Assembly (NCBI GenBank): GCA_038329845.1
Contig: JBBQNJ010000003.1
Span: 35,770-99,769 of the forward strand
Reading direction: 5' to 3'
Length of the DNA stretch: 64,000 nucleotides
Source: JBBQNJ01 sp038329845
GTDB taxonomy: Bacteria; Planctomycetota; Phycisphaerae; Tepidisphaerales; Tepidisphaeraceae
In this document: piece after piece, positions 34,908-42,592 of the stretch
How the letters are laid out: each line of letters opens with the position of its first letter
Numbering within the stretch: the first letter of the stretch is position 1
Program-made: the position numbers and the translations under genes
The notes under the pieces: model-generated
Databases searched by the model: none
What the model was told of the DNA's origin: nothing
The model's input: the letters and a program-made list of their open reading frames with translations, nothing else

Positions 34908-35430
34908 GATGGAGGGGGGAGAGGACAGAGCGCGGAAGAATTCCGCAACGATGAAATTGATGCTGGCATTGCGCCAGCCTTTCCGGTCTCAAATGGCAGG
35001 GTCTCAGATTTGCCTCGCGCGGGTCAGCCGCTCACTCCATTGAGAGCACCGACGCCGCGGAAGGGGTGCGGCCGATCAAAGCGCCACTGAGACCAAGCGA
35101 CTTGGATCGATCACACCAGCATCCGTCGTCAAACGGATGGGATCGGGTCGTTGACGCAACCCAATCCAGGTGCGGTAATCAAACCGCACCCCTTCCACGG
35201 CGTCAAGTTTCTCTTTGAGAGAGTATATCGACCAACCCTAACATCGCAAGCTAAAAATGATTTTGCGTGTTATGTTAAGCTTGTCGGTGGGGCGTTTATA
35301 ACGATCAGGGTTCCTCCTTATGCACGACGGGCCGCCGGGCCAAGGCTGGGTTCGACCTCCGCCGCCGCCGCGAGCGCCATTCAATCCTCTGCACTCAGGC
35401 CAGGGCGTTGCGGATGGCATGTCAGAGGGA
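34908..35430. other. Gene-free stretch holding the right prophage junction
   Basis: About 520 bp without a convincing gene. It contains the right att-like repeat at 35264-35285. The part left of the repeat belongs to the element; the part to the right is the 3' flank of the ketoacyl synthase gene. No tRNA is visible at the junction. Confidence 0.6.
35264..35285 (+). repeat. Right attachment-site-like repeat (attR candidate)
   Basis: Matches 12760-12781 at 20 of 22 positions in the same orientation; the 16-nt core TGTTATGTTAAGCTTG is at 35268-35283. Host sequence resumes to its right with the ketoacyl synthase gene. Confidence 0.7.
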
Positions 35431-36792
35431 TTACCGCTGGCTCGTCAGGCGGATGGCGCCCAAGGCACCGCCGAAACCGGCGGCGCAGGTGATGCTTCGA
35501 CGGATCGCTCGCCGGGTGGGGAATGGCGGGATCGACACGCGATCGGTCGCGAGAGGATGGGTGACTCCCACGTTGCCGGGAACTTCTCCGCGGCGATGCG
35601 CCAGCACCGTCAACGCGGTGGCAACCACTCCGGCGGCACCCAGACTGTGGCCCAGCGCGCCTTTATGCGAGTAGACCAGCGGACGATCCCGGACTGCGCA
35701 AGATGCAGGTTTGGCGTCATCGCCCGCCGTCGGGGCATGGGAATTGTCGATGTTCGCCCAAGCCGTTGTCGCATCGTCTGTGGTGCGGGGACGGGAATTG
35801 TCGATGATCGCCCGCGCCGACGCTGCGTCGTCTGGCGCCCGCGGATAGGAATTGTCGGGAATGGTCCGAATCGACATCGCATCGCCCGCCGTCTGGGGAT
35901 GAGACTTATCGGCAGTCGTCGGGGGTGATTCGGCTGGGCAGCTCAGTTCGATCGCCGCCAGCTCGATCGGATCGTTGACGTGGGTTCCGGTGGCATGGGC
36001 GTGGAACAGATCGACCGGATCGCCCGCGACGACCTCGCGCAAGACTCGTGTCAACGTCGCTCCGTCGGCGTCGGCGCCGGTGAGATGAGATGCATCGCCG
36101 GCCAGCGCGAAACGATCCAGAACGACAGCGCCGCCGGATCGTTCCAGGCAGATCGCCGCGCCGGCGTCGGCCATGAGGAATCCATCGCGGTCGCGGTCCA
36201 GCGGACGGCATGGCTCGCCGGGCTTCGCCAGGACCCCCAGGCGGGTGAAACTCGCCAGAAACAACGGGTGAACCGAGGCCTCGGCGCCGATGACCAGGGC
36301 GCGATCGGCCTCGCCGCTGGCCAGGCGCATCGCCGCGTAGATCAAGGCGTGAAGCCCGCTGGCGCACGCCGCGGAGATTGTCGTGCGGGCCCAGGCGCGC
36401 AGGTCCAAGGCCCCGGCGATCTCGTCGGCCAGGCCCGATAATCCGAAGGAGCATGACCCCCCTTCTATGCATGGACTAAATCGCATGTATGGTGGGGGGG
36501 TTAACCAGGATTCGACCGGGCCTTTGCTGCTGGCGATGATCAACAATCCTCGGGAGCCGCCGGGGCGCTTCCACCCGGCGTCGGCGATGGCCTCTTTCGC
36601 CGCGGCGGTTCCGAGGCGGGCGGCCCGCGAGTGGTTAGAGTCGCCGGAAGCGTCGAGTCGATGATGTTCGACGATCCGCTGCCCGGTGAGAAGCGCACTC
36701 CAAGTGTCGCCGGCGGATCGGCCCAACGCGGTTTGCAATCCGATGCCAGTGATGGCAATCGGCGAGCGTGTCAGCAGCGCATTCACCAGCAC
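35431..36792 (-). CDS. Beta-ketoacyl-[acyl carrier protein] synthase (FabF-like) with an inserted repeat
   Basis: Predicted 453 aa from a GTG preceded by GGGGGA. Thiolase-fold ketoacyl synthase motifs are present: nucleophile Cys in ISAACASG, first His in HATGTHVNDPIE and SHKGALGHSLGAAG with Lys and second His. Between the two His motifs, where FabF-like enzymes have a short loop, there are ~72 residues made of four 18-residue repeats (consensus -DNS-P-T-DDA---A). The catalytic residues are intact, so the enzyme may be active with the repeat as a surface loop. It probably elongates fatty or specialised acyl chains. Confidence 0.88.
   Translation of the reverse strand: MLVNALLTRSPIAITGIGLQTALGRSAGDTWSALLTGQRIVEHHRLDASGDSNHSRAARLGTAAAKEAIADAGWKRPGGSRGLLIIASSKGPVESWLTPPPYMRFSPCIEGGSCSFGLSGLADEIAGALDLRAWARTTISAACASGLHALIYAAMRLASGEADRALVIGAEASVHPLFLASFTRLGVLAKPGEPCRPLDRDRDGFLMADAGAAICLERSGGAVVLDRFALAGDASHLTGADADGATLTRVLREVVAGDPVDLFHAHATGTHVNDPIELAAIELSCPAESPPTTADKSHPQTAGDAMSIRTIPDNSYPRAPDDAASARAIIDNSRPRTTDDATTAWANIDNSHAPTAGDDAKPASCAVRDRPLVYSHKGALGHSLGAAGVVATALTVLAHRRGEVPGNVGVTHPLATDRVSIPPFPTRRAIRRSITCAAGFGGALGAIRLTSQR
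35701..35916. repeat. Four tandem 54-bp repeats inside the ketoacyl synthase gene
   Basis: GAATTG landmarks recur at 35741, 35795 and 35849, with a diverged copy at 35903: a constant 54-bp period, four units. The period keeps the reading frame (18 codons), and the copies differ at many positions, so the array is not recent. Confidence 0.8.
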
Positions 36793-36805
36793 CTATTCCC
36801 CCGAT

Positions 36806-36994
36806 GCATCCGCCCCGCCGCACCGTCCATGAAGACAGCCAGTCCTGCCCTGCCGCGGCGCAGTGGACGCATCCGCCCCGCCGCACCGTCCAGGAAGTCA
36901 GCCAATCCTGCCCTGCCGCGGCGCAGCGGACGCATCCGCCCCGCCGCCCCGTCCAGGAAGTCAGCCGATCCTGCCCTGCTCGGGCGCAACCGAG
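36806..36994. repeat. Three tandem 63-bp repeats upstream of the ketoacyl synthase gene
   Basis: GCATCCGCCCCGCCGC recurs at 36806, 36869 and 36932. The unit is 63 bp (21 codons) and about 90% conserved by eye. It lies in the 243-bp space between the MazG gene and the ketoacyl synthase start. Open frames cross it but none has a credible start or family. Confidence 0.8.
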
Positions 36995-37035
36995 GCGCGG
37001 CAAGACTAAACCCGCACGACGAGTCACAGATCCCG

Positions 37036-37389
37036 TCACAGCTCGGTGTACTTCGTCGCCCTGCCGCGAGATTTATGGATGGGGTATTTTTCCGCATTTT
37101 TCGCCATTTTTCGGCGATAGGCCTCGCCGAGGTCGATCCGCAGCTCGCTGGCGAGGAGCATCACCGCGTGCAGCACATCGCTGAGTTCCTCGCCGATCTG
37201 CTCGTGTTGGCCGATCAGTCCCTTGTCCAGCTCCGCGGGGGTTTTCCATAGCATATGCTCGAGGACCTCGGCGGCCTCGAGGCTCAGGACGATGGCCAGG
37301 TCCTTGGGATTATGAAACTGTTTCCAGTCACGCTCATCGCGAAATCGCAGGGCCAGGTCGGTAAGTTGCTGGAGGGTCATATCGCTCAT
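37036..37389 (-). CDS. MazG-like nucleotide pyrophosphohydrolase
   Basis: Predicted 117 aa; ATG 37389 overlaps the acyltransferase stop. The MazG helical core is visible: FRDERDWKQFHNPKDLA, LSLEAAEVLEHML and IGEELSDVLHAVMLLASEL, with the ExxE...ExxD metal-binding pattern (EAAE, EELSD). Such small proteins hydrolyse non-canonical or excess nucleoside triphosphates. The C terminus ends with a basic tail. Third gene of the cmk-plsC-mazG unit. Confidence 0.88.
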   Translation of the reverse strand: MSDMTLQQLTDLALRFRDERDWKQFHNPKDLAIVLSLEAAEVLEHMLWKTPAELDKGLIGQHEQIGEELSDVLHAVMLLASELRIDLGEAYRRKMAKNAEKYPIHKSRGRATKYTEL

Positions 37390-38105
37390 GGGTGGCTCCG
37401 GCGGCGCAGTTGATCGATCATGTCGCCGATTCGCTCGGTCAACAGTCGGGCGATGGCGTCGGCTTTGAGATTACTGACATCCACAGGCTGTCCGTACATG
37501 ACCCGGACGCGCCCCGATCCGGGAAGCCGTAGGCGTCGCGGCCAGACCTCGAAGCTGCCGACGATCGCCACCGGGACCACCGGCGCGCCGCTGCGCCGAG
37601 CGATCAGCGCCACGCCGGACTGGATTTTTTGCAGCTTTCCATCCGGCGTGCGGCCGCCTTCGGGGAAGATATTCAGGGCGTATCCCTCGTTCAGCCGGGC
37701 GATCGCTTGGCGGACCGCGCCCACGTCTGCATCGCCCTGGCGAACCGGGAAGGCATACAACCGCGAAATCAGCCAGCCGAAAAACCAGTTGCGAAACAGC
37801 TCGCTCTTGGCGAAAAACGCGATGGGCCGCCAGACGCGCACGCCCACCAGAACCGGGTCGAGATAGCTGGCGTGATTGGCCGCGAGGATGACCCCGCCCC
37901 GCCGGGGAACGTTTTTTTCACCGAAGGATTGCAGGCCCCAAAGGACCGTGACGACGATGCGAGTCGCGGCCCGGCTGATCTCGAACACGACGTTAGAGTT
38001 GGAGTTGACCAGCGGCTCGATCCCCAGGGTTTGCATCGCTTCAGCGAAGCGACCGGCGAGACGATCGGGGAGACGACCGGCGGATGGCGGGCCGGTGCGC
38101 ATCAT
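37386..38105 (-). CDS. plsC: 1-acyl-sn-glycerol-3-phosphate acyltransferase
   Basis: Predicted 239 aa. PlsC motifs: NHASYLD (HX4D), the FPEGGRT block and PVVPVAIVGS. An N-terminal extension of ~40 residues precedes a hydrophobic segment (TRIVVTVLWGLQSFG). It transfers an acyl chain to lysophosphatidic acid at the inner membrane. The start overlaps the cmk stop, an arrangement seen in many bacteria (cmk followed by plsC). Confidence 0.9.
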   Translation of the reverse strand: MMRTGPPSAGRLPDRLAGRFAEAMQTLGIEPLVNSNSNVVFEISRAATRIVVTVLWGLQSFGEKNVPRRGGVILAANHASYLDPVLVGVRVWRPIAFFAKSELFRNWFFGWLISRLYAFPVRQGDADVGAVRQAIARLNEGYALNIFPEGGRTPDGKLQKIQSGVALIARRSGAPVVPVAIVGSFEVWPRRLRLPGSGRVRVMYGQPVDVSNLKADAIARLLTERIGDMIDQLRRRSHP

Positions 38106-38767
38106 ACTTTCTCCCCGCCGGTGAGATCGACGATGCGGTCGATCACCTGTTGTTCGGTCAAGCCGGTCGTGTCGATCACCACCGCGCCGATCGGGATCGC
38201 CAATGGCCCGGCGGCGCGTCCGCGGTCACGGGCATCGCGGGCCTCGATCTGATCGAGAATTTCCTGGAACTCCACGATTTCTCCTGGGGCACGCAACTGC
38301 CCTACCCGGCGGTAAGCCCGCTCGGCGGGCGAAGCGTCGAGGTAAATCTTCAGTTCGGCCTGGGGAAAGACCACGCTTCCCTGGTCCCGGCCTTCGGTGA
38401 CGATATTCCGATGGCCAAGCCCGATCCGGCGCTGCTGCTCGACGAGCTGTTCGCGGATCGGCGGAACCACCGCGACATACGACGCCGCCCGAGTCGCCTC
38501 GGCGCTTCGCAACAGATGCCCCACCGGCTCATCGTTCAGAATGACCTCGGGAGGATCCGATGAAAAGTCGAACTCGATCCGGCAATGGCGGGCGACGAAC
38601 GCCAGCTCCCTGTGATCATTCAGATCGGTCTGGCGGCGAATCGCCTCAAGCCCGATGGCGCGGTACATCGCGCCGGTGTCGAGGAAGTCGAACCCGAGGC
38701 GCTTGGCCACCTGTTGGGCGACGGTCGATTTGCCGGTGCCTGCCGGTCCGTCAATGGTGATGATCAT
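38102..38767 (-). CDS. cmk: Cytidylate kinase
   Basis: Predicted 221 aa, full family length. P-loop DGPAGTGKST at residues 6-15, then LDTGAMYRA, and the characteristic EGRDQGSVVFPQAELKIYLDAS segment region with RAYRR in the lid. It phosphorylates CMP and dCMP. Start ATG 38767 is well placed (MIITIDGPAG). First gene of the cmk-plsC-mazG run. Confidence 0.93.
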   Translation of the reverse strand: MIITIDGPAGTGKSTVAQQVAKRLGFDFLDTGAMYRAIGLEAIRRQTDLNDHRELAFVARHCRIEFDFSSDPPEVILNDEPVGHLLRSAEATRAASYVAVVPPIREQLVEQQRRIGLGHRNIVTEGRDQGSVVFPQAELKIYLDASPAERAYRRVGQLRAPGEIVEFQEILDQIEARDARDRGRAAGPLAIPIGAVVIDTTGLTEQQVIDRIVDLTGGEKV

Positions 38768-38826
38768 CGCCTCAGCGCCCGATCCTTCCCGCGAAATCGC
38801 CGGGCCATCTTCGGCAAAACGCCGGA

Positions 38827-39384
38827 TCAGGCAAGCCGCCCGCGACCTGCGGGCCGCGGGACCGTCAACGGCACCAAGGCACCGGCGGCCTGACCATTTC
38901 CCGAGCCGTTCGACGAGCCGTTCTTGCCGTTATTCGCCTGCTGGGCCGCCAATGCCCGCAGCGCCGCCTTCGTCGCCGCCCCGGGCCGCCGCGGCGATTT
39001 TCCCCGACGAAGCGCCTTTCGCCGGCGTTTCTTGCGTGCCTCGGCGAGCGTTTTTTCGCCGTATTCACGCAGCACTTCGGCGCTGGTGAACAGCAGCTCG
39101 AAGTTGTAGTCGCCGCCGTGATAGTCGCAGTTCTCCGCCGAATACTCGCGGCAGAGCTTGGGCCGGGTGTGATAAATTCCGCAGCGATTGTCGGGCTGAA
39201 GATGCTTGCAGCGATTCATCAGGCCGATGTACCACTGCTTTTTTTCCACGAAAATGACGACGTTTTCGTGGCAGAGGTACCAGCGGATATTGTCGAAGTC
39301 GCGCGCGCAATCGGGGTTATCAATCGGCAGCGCGAAATACCGGCAGCACAGGGCTGCGCACTGATCGCAAAGGCAGTCGCCCAT
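38827..39384 (-). CDS. YkgJ-family cysteine cluster protein
   Basis: Predicted 185 aa. CxxCxxCC-type cluster at the N terminus (CLCDQCAALCC) and further Cys in CKHLQPDNRCGIYHTRPKLCREY, the pattern of the YkgJ family that probably binds zinc or an iron-sulfur cluster. The C-terminal ~75 residues are basic and then low-complexity (Asn/Gly/Ser). Lies 59 nt upstream of cmk. Biochemical role is unknown for the family. Confidence 0.85.
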   Translation of the reverse strand: MGDCLCDQCAALCCRYFALPIDNPDCARDFDNIRWYLCHENVVIFVEKKQWYIGLMNRCKHLQPDNRCGIYHTRPKLCREYSAENCDYHGGDYNFELLFTSAEVLREYGEKTLAEARKKRRRKALRRGKSPRRPGAATKAALRALAAQQANNGKNGSSNGSGNGQAAGALVPLTVPRPAGRGRLA

Positions 39385-39556
39385 GGGTGCCTACCCTACC
39401 GCCGCCCCGGCGTCTTTCGCAAGGCGACGACCGGCGGAGTCATCGCCAGGGCGCATGACAAAGCCGCCCCTACGAAACTGAGTCATCGCCAGGGGGCTGG
39501 GGGTGCATGACACTTTTCGCGGGCCGCACTTCGACTCCCTCGCGCATTGAATCGAG

Positions 39557-39582
39557 CGATCTCAAATTTGAAATTTGAAATC
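39557..39582 (-). repeat. 26-bp dispersed intergenic repeat, copy 1
   Basis: On the minus strand it reads GATTTCAAATTTCAAATTTG then AGATCG, identical to 49693-49718 on the plus strand. Both copies lie between genes. Confidence 0.75.
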
Positions 39583-39632
39583 GAGTCCCTGAATCGTTGA
39601 GACATGACCCGGATCGAACCGGGGGGAAGAAC

Positions 39633-39806
39633 CAGGATGGACAGGATAGACAGGATGTATAAGATATACATTATGTACAGGATAGACAGGATGGACAGGA
39701 TGGACAGGATCAACAGGATGGACAGGATAAACCGGATCGGGGCGCGCGGTGAAACCAGGCCCGAACGCCTTATCCTGTGAATCCTGTTTATCCTGTGAAT
39801 CCGGAT
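39633..39806. repeat. 9-bp CAGGATGGA array with an inverted partner array
   Basis: About twelve degenerate 9-mers (CAGGATGGA, CAGGATAGA, CAGGATGTA and similar) run from 39633 to ~39740. A shorter inverse array (TATCCTGTG AATCCTGTT TATCCTGTG) follows at 39771-39806, so the transcript could fold back. It fills much of the 628-bp gap between the YkgJ gene and fliS; no gene is credible there although one frame stays open as an Ile/Leu repeat. Confidence 0.75.
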
Positions 39807-40012
39807 CGAACTTGATTTGATCCAAGGCACGCCGGGCCCATCGGCGTTTCCGAGCGGTGGCTCTTGGCAGCCTCCCGCGTGATTTCGGCCGCGATGGGCA
39901 TGGAATACCGGCTCCCGCTCGTACGCGGCTCAACTTGAGGATGGGGCGTGGTCGATAAGGTCAAGGTTGCCTTCCGCGCCTTCGCCGGACGCAGGTTGAA
40001 CGCCGACTGATT

Positions 40013-40471
40013 ATGAATCCCCAGGCCGCCCAGCAGTATCTGCGGACCAAGGTGCTCACCGCCACGCCGGAGCAGTTGCAGCTTATGCTGTTCGACGGCG
40101 CTATTCGGTTCGCCGAACAGGCGCGTGCGGCATTGGAGGCGAAAAACTTCGAGCAGAGCTATCATCTGATCTCCCGGATTCAGAAAATCCTCACGGAGAT
40201 GACGTGTACGCTCAAGCACGATGTCAACCCCGAGTTGTGTACCCGACTATCGGCGCTTTACAACTACGCATATCGCAAGCTGATCCAGGCGAATCTCGAC
40301 CACCAGATCGAGCCGGTTGACGAAGCGCTGGAGGTGCTGCGGTACCAGCGCCAGACCTGGGTGTTGCTGCTGGACCAACTCGGTAAGAAGAAAGCCGCCG
40401 TCGCCGCCACCCGTCTTGATCTTCCCGCCCCCAGCGAGCGCATGGAAGCGAGCATCTGCATGCAGGGGTGA
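40013..40471 (+). CDS. fliS: Flagellar export chaperone FliS
   Basis: Predicted 152 aa. Typical FliS start: NPQAAQQYLRTKVLTATPEQLQ, then LMLFDGAIRFAEQA, LISRIQKILTEMTCTL and the Y-Y pair in LYNYAYRKL followed by PVDEALEVLRYQRQTWVLL. It binds flagellin in the cytoplasm and prevents early polymerisation. No other flagellar genes are in the window. The last ~25 residues are more variable. Divergent gene neighbourhood, own promoter likely. Confidence 0.9.
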   Translation: MNPQAAQQYLRTKVLTATPEQLQLMLFDGAIRFAEQARAALEAKNFEQSYHLISRIQKILTEMTCTLKHDVNPELCTRLSALYNYAYRKLIQANLDHQIEPVDEALEVLRYQRQTWVLLLDQLGKKKAAVAATRLDLPAPSERMEASICMQG

Positions 40472-40651
40472 GTTTGCGGCTCGACCCTGCGAAATCTTAG
40501 CCATTCTTGTTTTTCCCTCCTGCTGCGGCGTGGCGGATCCTGCTGAAGAACGCTGGCGCAACTCTCGAATTTCATGTAAGTTACGCGCATTTATCGGACG
40601 ACGATTCGATATGCACTAATCGCCCTCGAAGAATTTTGTCGGAATAGAGGC

Positions 40652-40694
40652 TTGACATTGTCGGGGAACATGATACGTTGCATGGAACGTTCCA
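40652..40694 (+). promoter_or_regulatory. Promoter -35 element and LacI-type operator before the LacI-pseudopilin gene
   Basis: TTGACA at 40652-40657 and a perfect 12-bp palindrome TGGAACGTTCCA at 40683-40694, ending 25 nt before the start codon. A central CG flanked by AT-rich arms is usual for LacI-family operators, so autoregulation is likely. The -10 box is not clear. Confidence 0.55.
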
Positions 40695-40719
40695 TTAGCT
40701 CCCATTCCGGAACCGATAT

Positions 40720-42546
40720 ATGGCCGCTGGAATCAAAGAGATCGCCCGACAGTTGAACCTCGGTTCCTCGACGGTCGCCTATGCCCTTTCCGGCAAGGGG
40801 ACGATCGCCGAGGCGACCCGACAGCGCGTGCGTGCCGCGGCGGCGGAACTGGGGTACATGCCCAACAGGCTGGCGGCGAGAATGCGGTCGAAGCGCACCT
40901 GCGTGATCGGGCTGGTCATGCCCGACGTGGTGATGGCATACAACGAGTTCATCCAACAGGTCTTTCGCGGGGCCATCGCCCGGCAATATGAAGTGCAGAT
41001 CGCGTTGACCGAGTTCAACACACGGCTTGAAGATCGCGCTATTCGCTCGTTGTTGGAGAGCCGGGTGGACGGGATCATTCTCAAGAGCAAGTTCGCCAGC
41101 CTCGGCGACGTGCCGGCGGGTCACGCACTGCGGCAGCTCGTCGAACAGAACATCCCGGCGGTGGTGTACGGCCACCCGATCGCCGGGACCGAACTGGCGA
41201 CCTTCGCCACGCCGGCCCTGCAGACGGCGGAAATCCTCACCGATCATCTTCTGGACCTCGGTCGACGCGACTTGGCGTGGCTATTTCCCGTCGAAGCGCC
41301 ATTGACCACGCTGCATCTGAACCGCATCGAAGGCTCGAGTCGCCGGCTGACAGCGCGGGGGCTGGATCCGCGAGTTGCCATGGCGATCCACACCTGGCAG
41401 GCGGATTCAACCGAACCGGAAATCTCGCCGGCACACAGCACCGAATCGCGTCCGGGGCTTCGCTACGATAACTACATCAACCAGAACCTTCCCCGCGTGG
41501 GGGTGCGGCTGGGCCGATCGCTGATGCGGCGGGCCATGACCAAGAGCCCGGTGCGACCCACCGCGGTGCTGTGTCTGAACGAAGTGACCGCCATTGGCGC
41601 GTTGATCGAGGCCCGCGAGCTGGGCCTTCGCGTCCCGCAAGACGTGGCGGTGGTCGCGGCGGCACGAACGGTGGCGACCGACCTGGCCCCGATGACCCTC
41701 ACCACTGCCGATGTGTCCCATGTCGAGGCCGCGGGGCGCGCCCTGGACCTTCTGTTCGACACGATCGACGAAAAACCGGATAGGCCGTCGGTGATCACCA
41801 GTGAGCCTGTTCTCCATGTCGGACACTCCAGCGTAGCAGCGCCCGCGAGCGAGCCGGAGGCTGCCCAACGGCCCACCGGCGCCAGGGGCTTTACCCTGGT
41901 GGAGCTGCTTGTTGTCATTGGGATTATCGCGCTGTTGATATCGATCCTGCTGCCGGCGCTGCACAAGGCGCAGCGGGCGGCGAAAGACGTGCAGTGCGAG
42001 TCAAACCTTCGCCAAATCGGCGCCGGGGCCTTGATGTACGCCCACGATTGGCGCGGCGTGATGCCCCGGGCCAACACGGAGTTCGATCCCGATCCCCTGA
42101 ATCCCGGGCCGCGCATCGAGGACTGGCTCAAGACGATCATTCCCTACATCCGCCCCACCGCCGATCCGCTGACGAGCTGGACCAGCGAACCCCTGTACGA
42201 ATGCCCGCGTTTCAACGGCGATCGCACGGGGATGCACGCGACGCATTACGCGATGAACATGAAGTTTGACCTCGGCGCGAGCGTGGCGGGCAATGTAAAG
42301 ATTTCGCAGGCGACCCGCCCCACCGAAATTATCATGTTCGCGGACAAGACCGAGCTGGATTGGGCGCCGCTGGCGCAGTGGTACGGAAACTATATCCCGG
42401 TGCTGCGGCACGGTTCGGGCGTGCGACGACAGATGTCCACGGTCAATCGTGGGGTGGCCAACGCCGTGTTCGTCGATGGGCATTGCGCCACCCTGACCGA
42501 CAGGGAAACGACAACGCAGCGGCTCTATGACTTTGACAAAAACTGA
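40720..42546 (+). CDS. LacI-family regulator fused in frame to a pseudopilin
   Basis: Predicted 608 aa. Residues 1-~50 are a LacI HTH (GIKEIARQLNLGSSTVAYALSGKG, then LGYMPNRLAARM). Residues ~60-380 are the sugar-binding domain (VIGLVMPDV, LLESRVDGIILKS, DVAVVAAAR). At ~388 begins ARG|FTLVELLVVIGIIALL, a prepilin cleavage site (after G390) and membrane helix, then LHKAQRAAKDVQCESNLRQIG and a DG tail (N-x9-DG, VFVDGH). The frame has no internal stop or ribosome site at the junction; a GTG (VITSEP) upstream is the only possible internal start. Two normally separate proteins seem joined. Confidence 0.85.
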   Translation: MAAGIKEIARQLNLGSSTVAYALSGKGTIAEATRQRVRAAAAELGYMPNRLAARMRSKRTCVIGLVMPDVVMAYNEFIQQVFRGAIARQYEVQIALTEFNTRLEDRAIRSLLESRVDGIILKSKFASLGDVPAGHALRQLVEQNIPAVVYGHPIAGTELATFATPALQTAEILTDHLLDLGRRDLAWLFPVEAPLTTLHLNRIEGSSRRLTARGLDPRVAMAIHTWQADSTEPEISPAHSTESRPGLRYDNYINQNLPRVGVRLGRSLMRRAMTKSPVRPTAVLCLNEVTAIGALIEARELGLRVPQDVAVVAAARTVATDLAPMTLTTADVSHVEAAGRALDLLFDTIDEKPDRPSVITSEPVLHVGHSSVAAPASEPEAAQRPTGARGFTLVELLVVIGIIALLISILLPALHKAQRAAKDVQCESNLRQIGAGALMYAHDWRGVMPRANTEFDPDPLNPGPRIEDWLKTIIPYIRPTADPLTSWTSEPLYECPRFNGDRTGMHATHYAMNMKFDLGASVAGNVKISQATRPTEIIMFADKTELDWAPLAQWYGNYIPVLRHGSGVRRQMSTVNRGVANAVFVDGHCATLTDRETTTQRLYDFDKN

Positions 42547-42592
42547 CGCGGGCGCGTGCCTGCGCGAAATATCTCACTTGCGGAGGATTAGT

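Larger units (their letters stand above)
12760..35285. mobile_element. Degenerate integrated prophage (~22.5 kb) flanked by att-like direct repeats
   Basis: The span between two 22-nt repeats holds almost exclusively phage-type genes: terminase small and large, gpW-like, portal, protease-capsid fusion, DUF2190, head-tail and GpZ-like proteins, serine recombinase, phage sigma-like protein, HigBA, primase and a DUF927 remnant. Most run on the minus strand with short overlaps; the BrnTA-like pair is on the plus strand. No tape-measure, tail-sheath, tail-tube or lysis enzyme gene is recognisable, and several genes carry stops or frameshifts. Host genes resume directly outside both repeats. Probably a decaying prophage or a satellite-like remnant. 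Confidence 0.85.

Noticed and set aside
34908..35263. Possible tRNA gene at the right prophage junction
   Set aside because: No cloverleaf-like arrangement or conserved TTCGA loop found by eye.
36635..37097. Open minus-strand frames across the 63-bp repeats
   Set aside because: The repeats keep frames open; products are Arg/Gly-rich repeats with no family, and overlap the MazG and ketoacyl synthase genes.
39633..39806. Short tandem repeats considered as a CRISPR array
   Set aside because: Units are 9 bp, contiguous and without spacers; no cas genes nearby.
39483..39830. Frame coding an Ile/Leu repeat, looking like a membrane protein
   Set aside because: It arises from translating the CAGGATGGA 9-mer array; no ribosome site or family.
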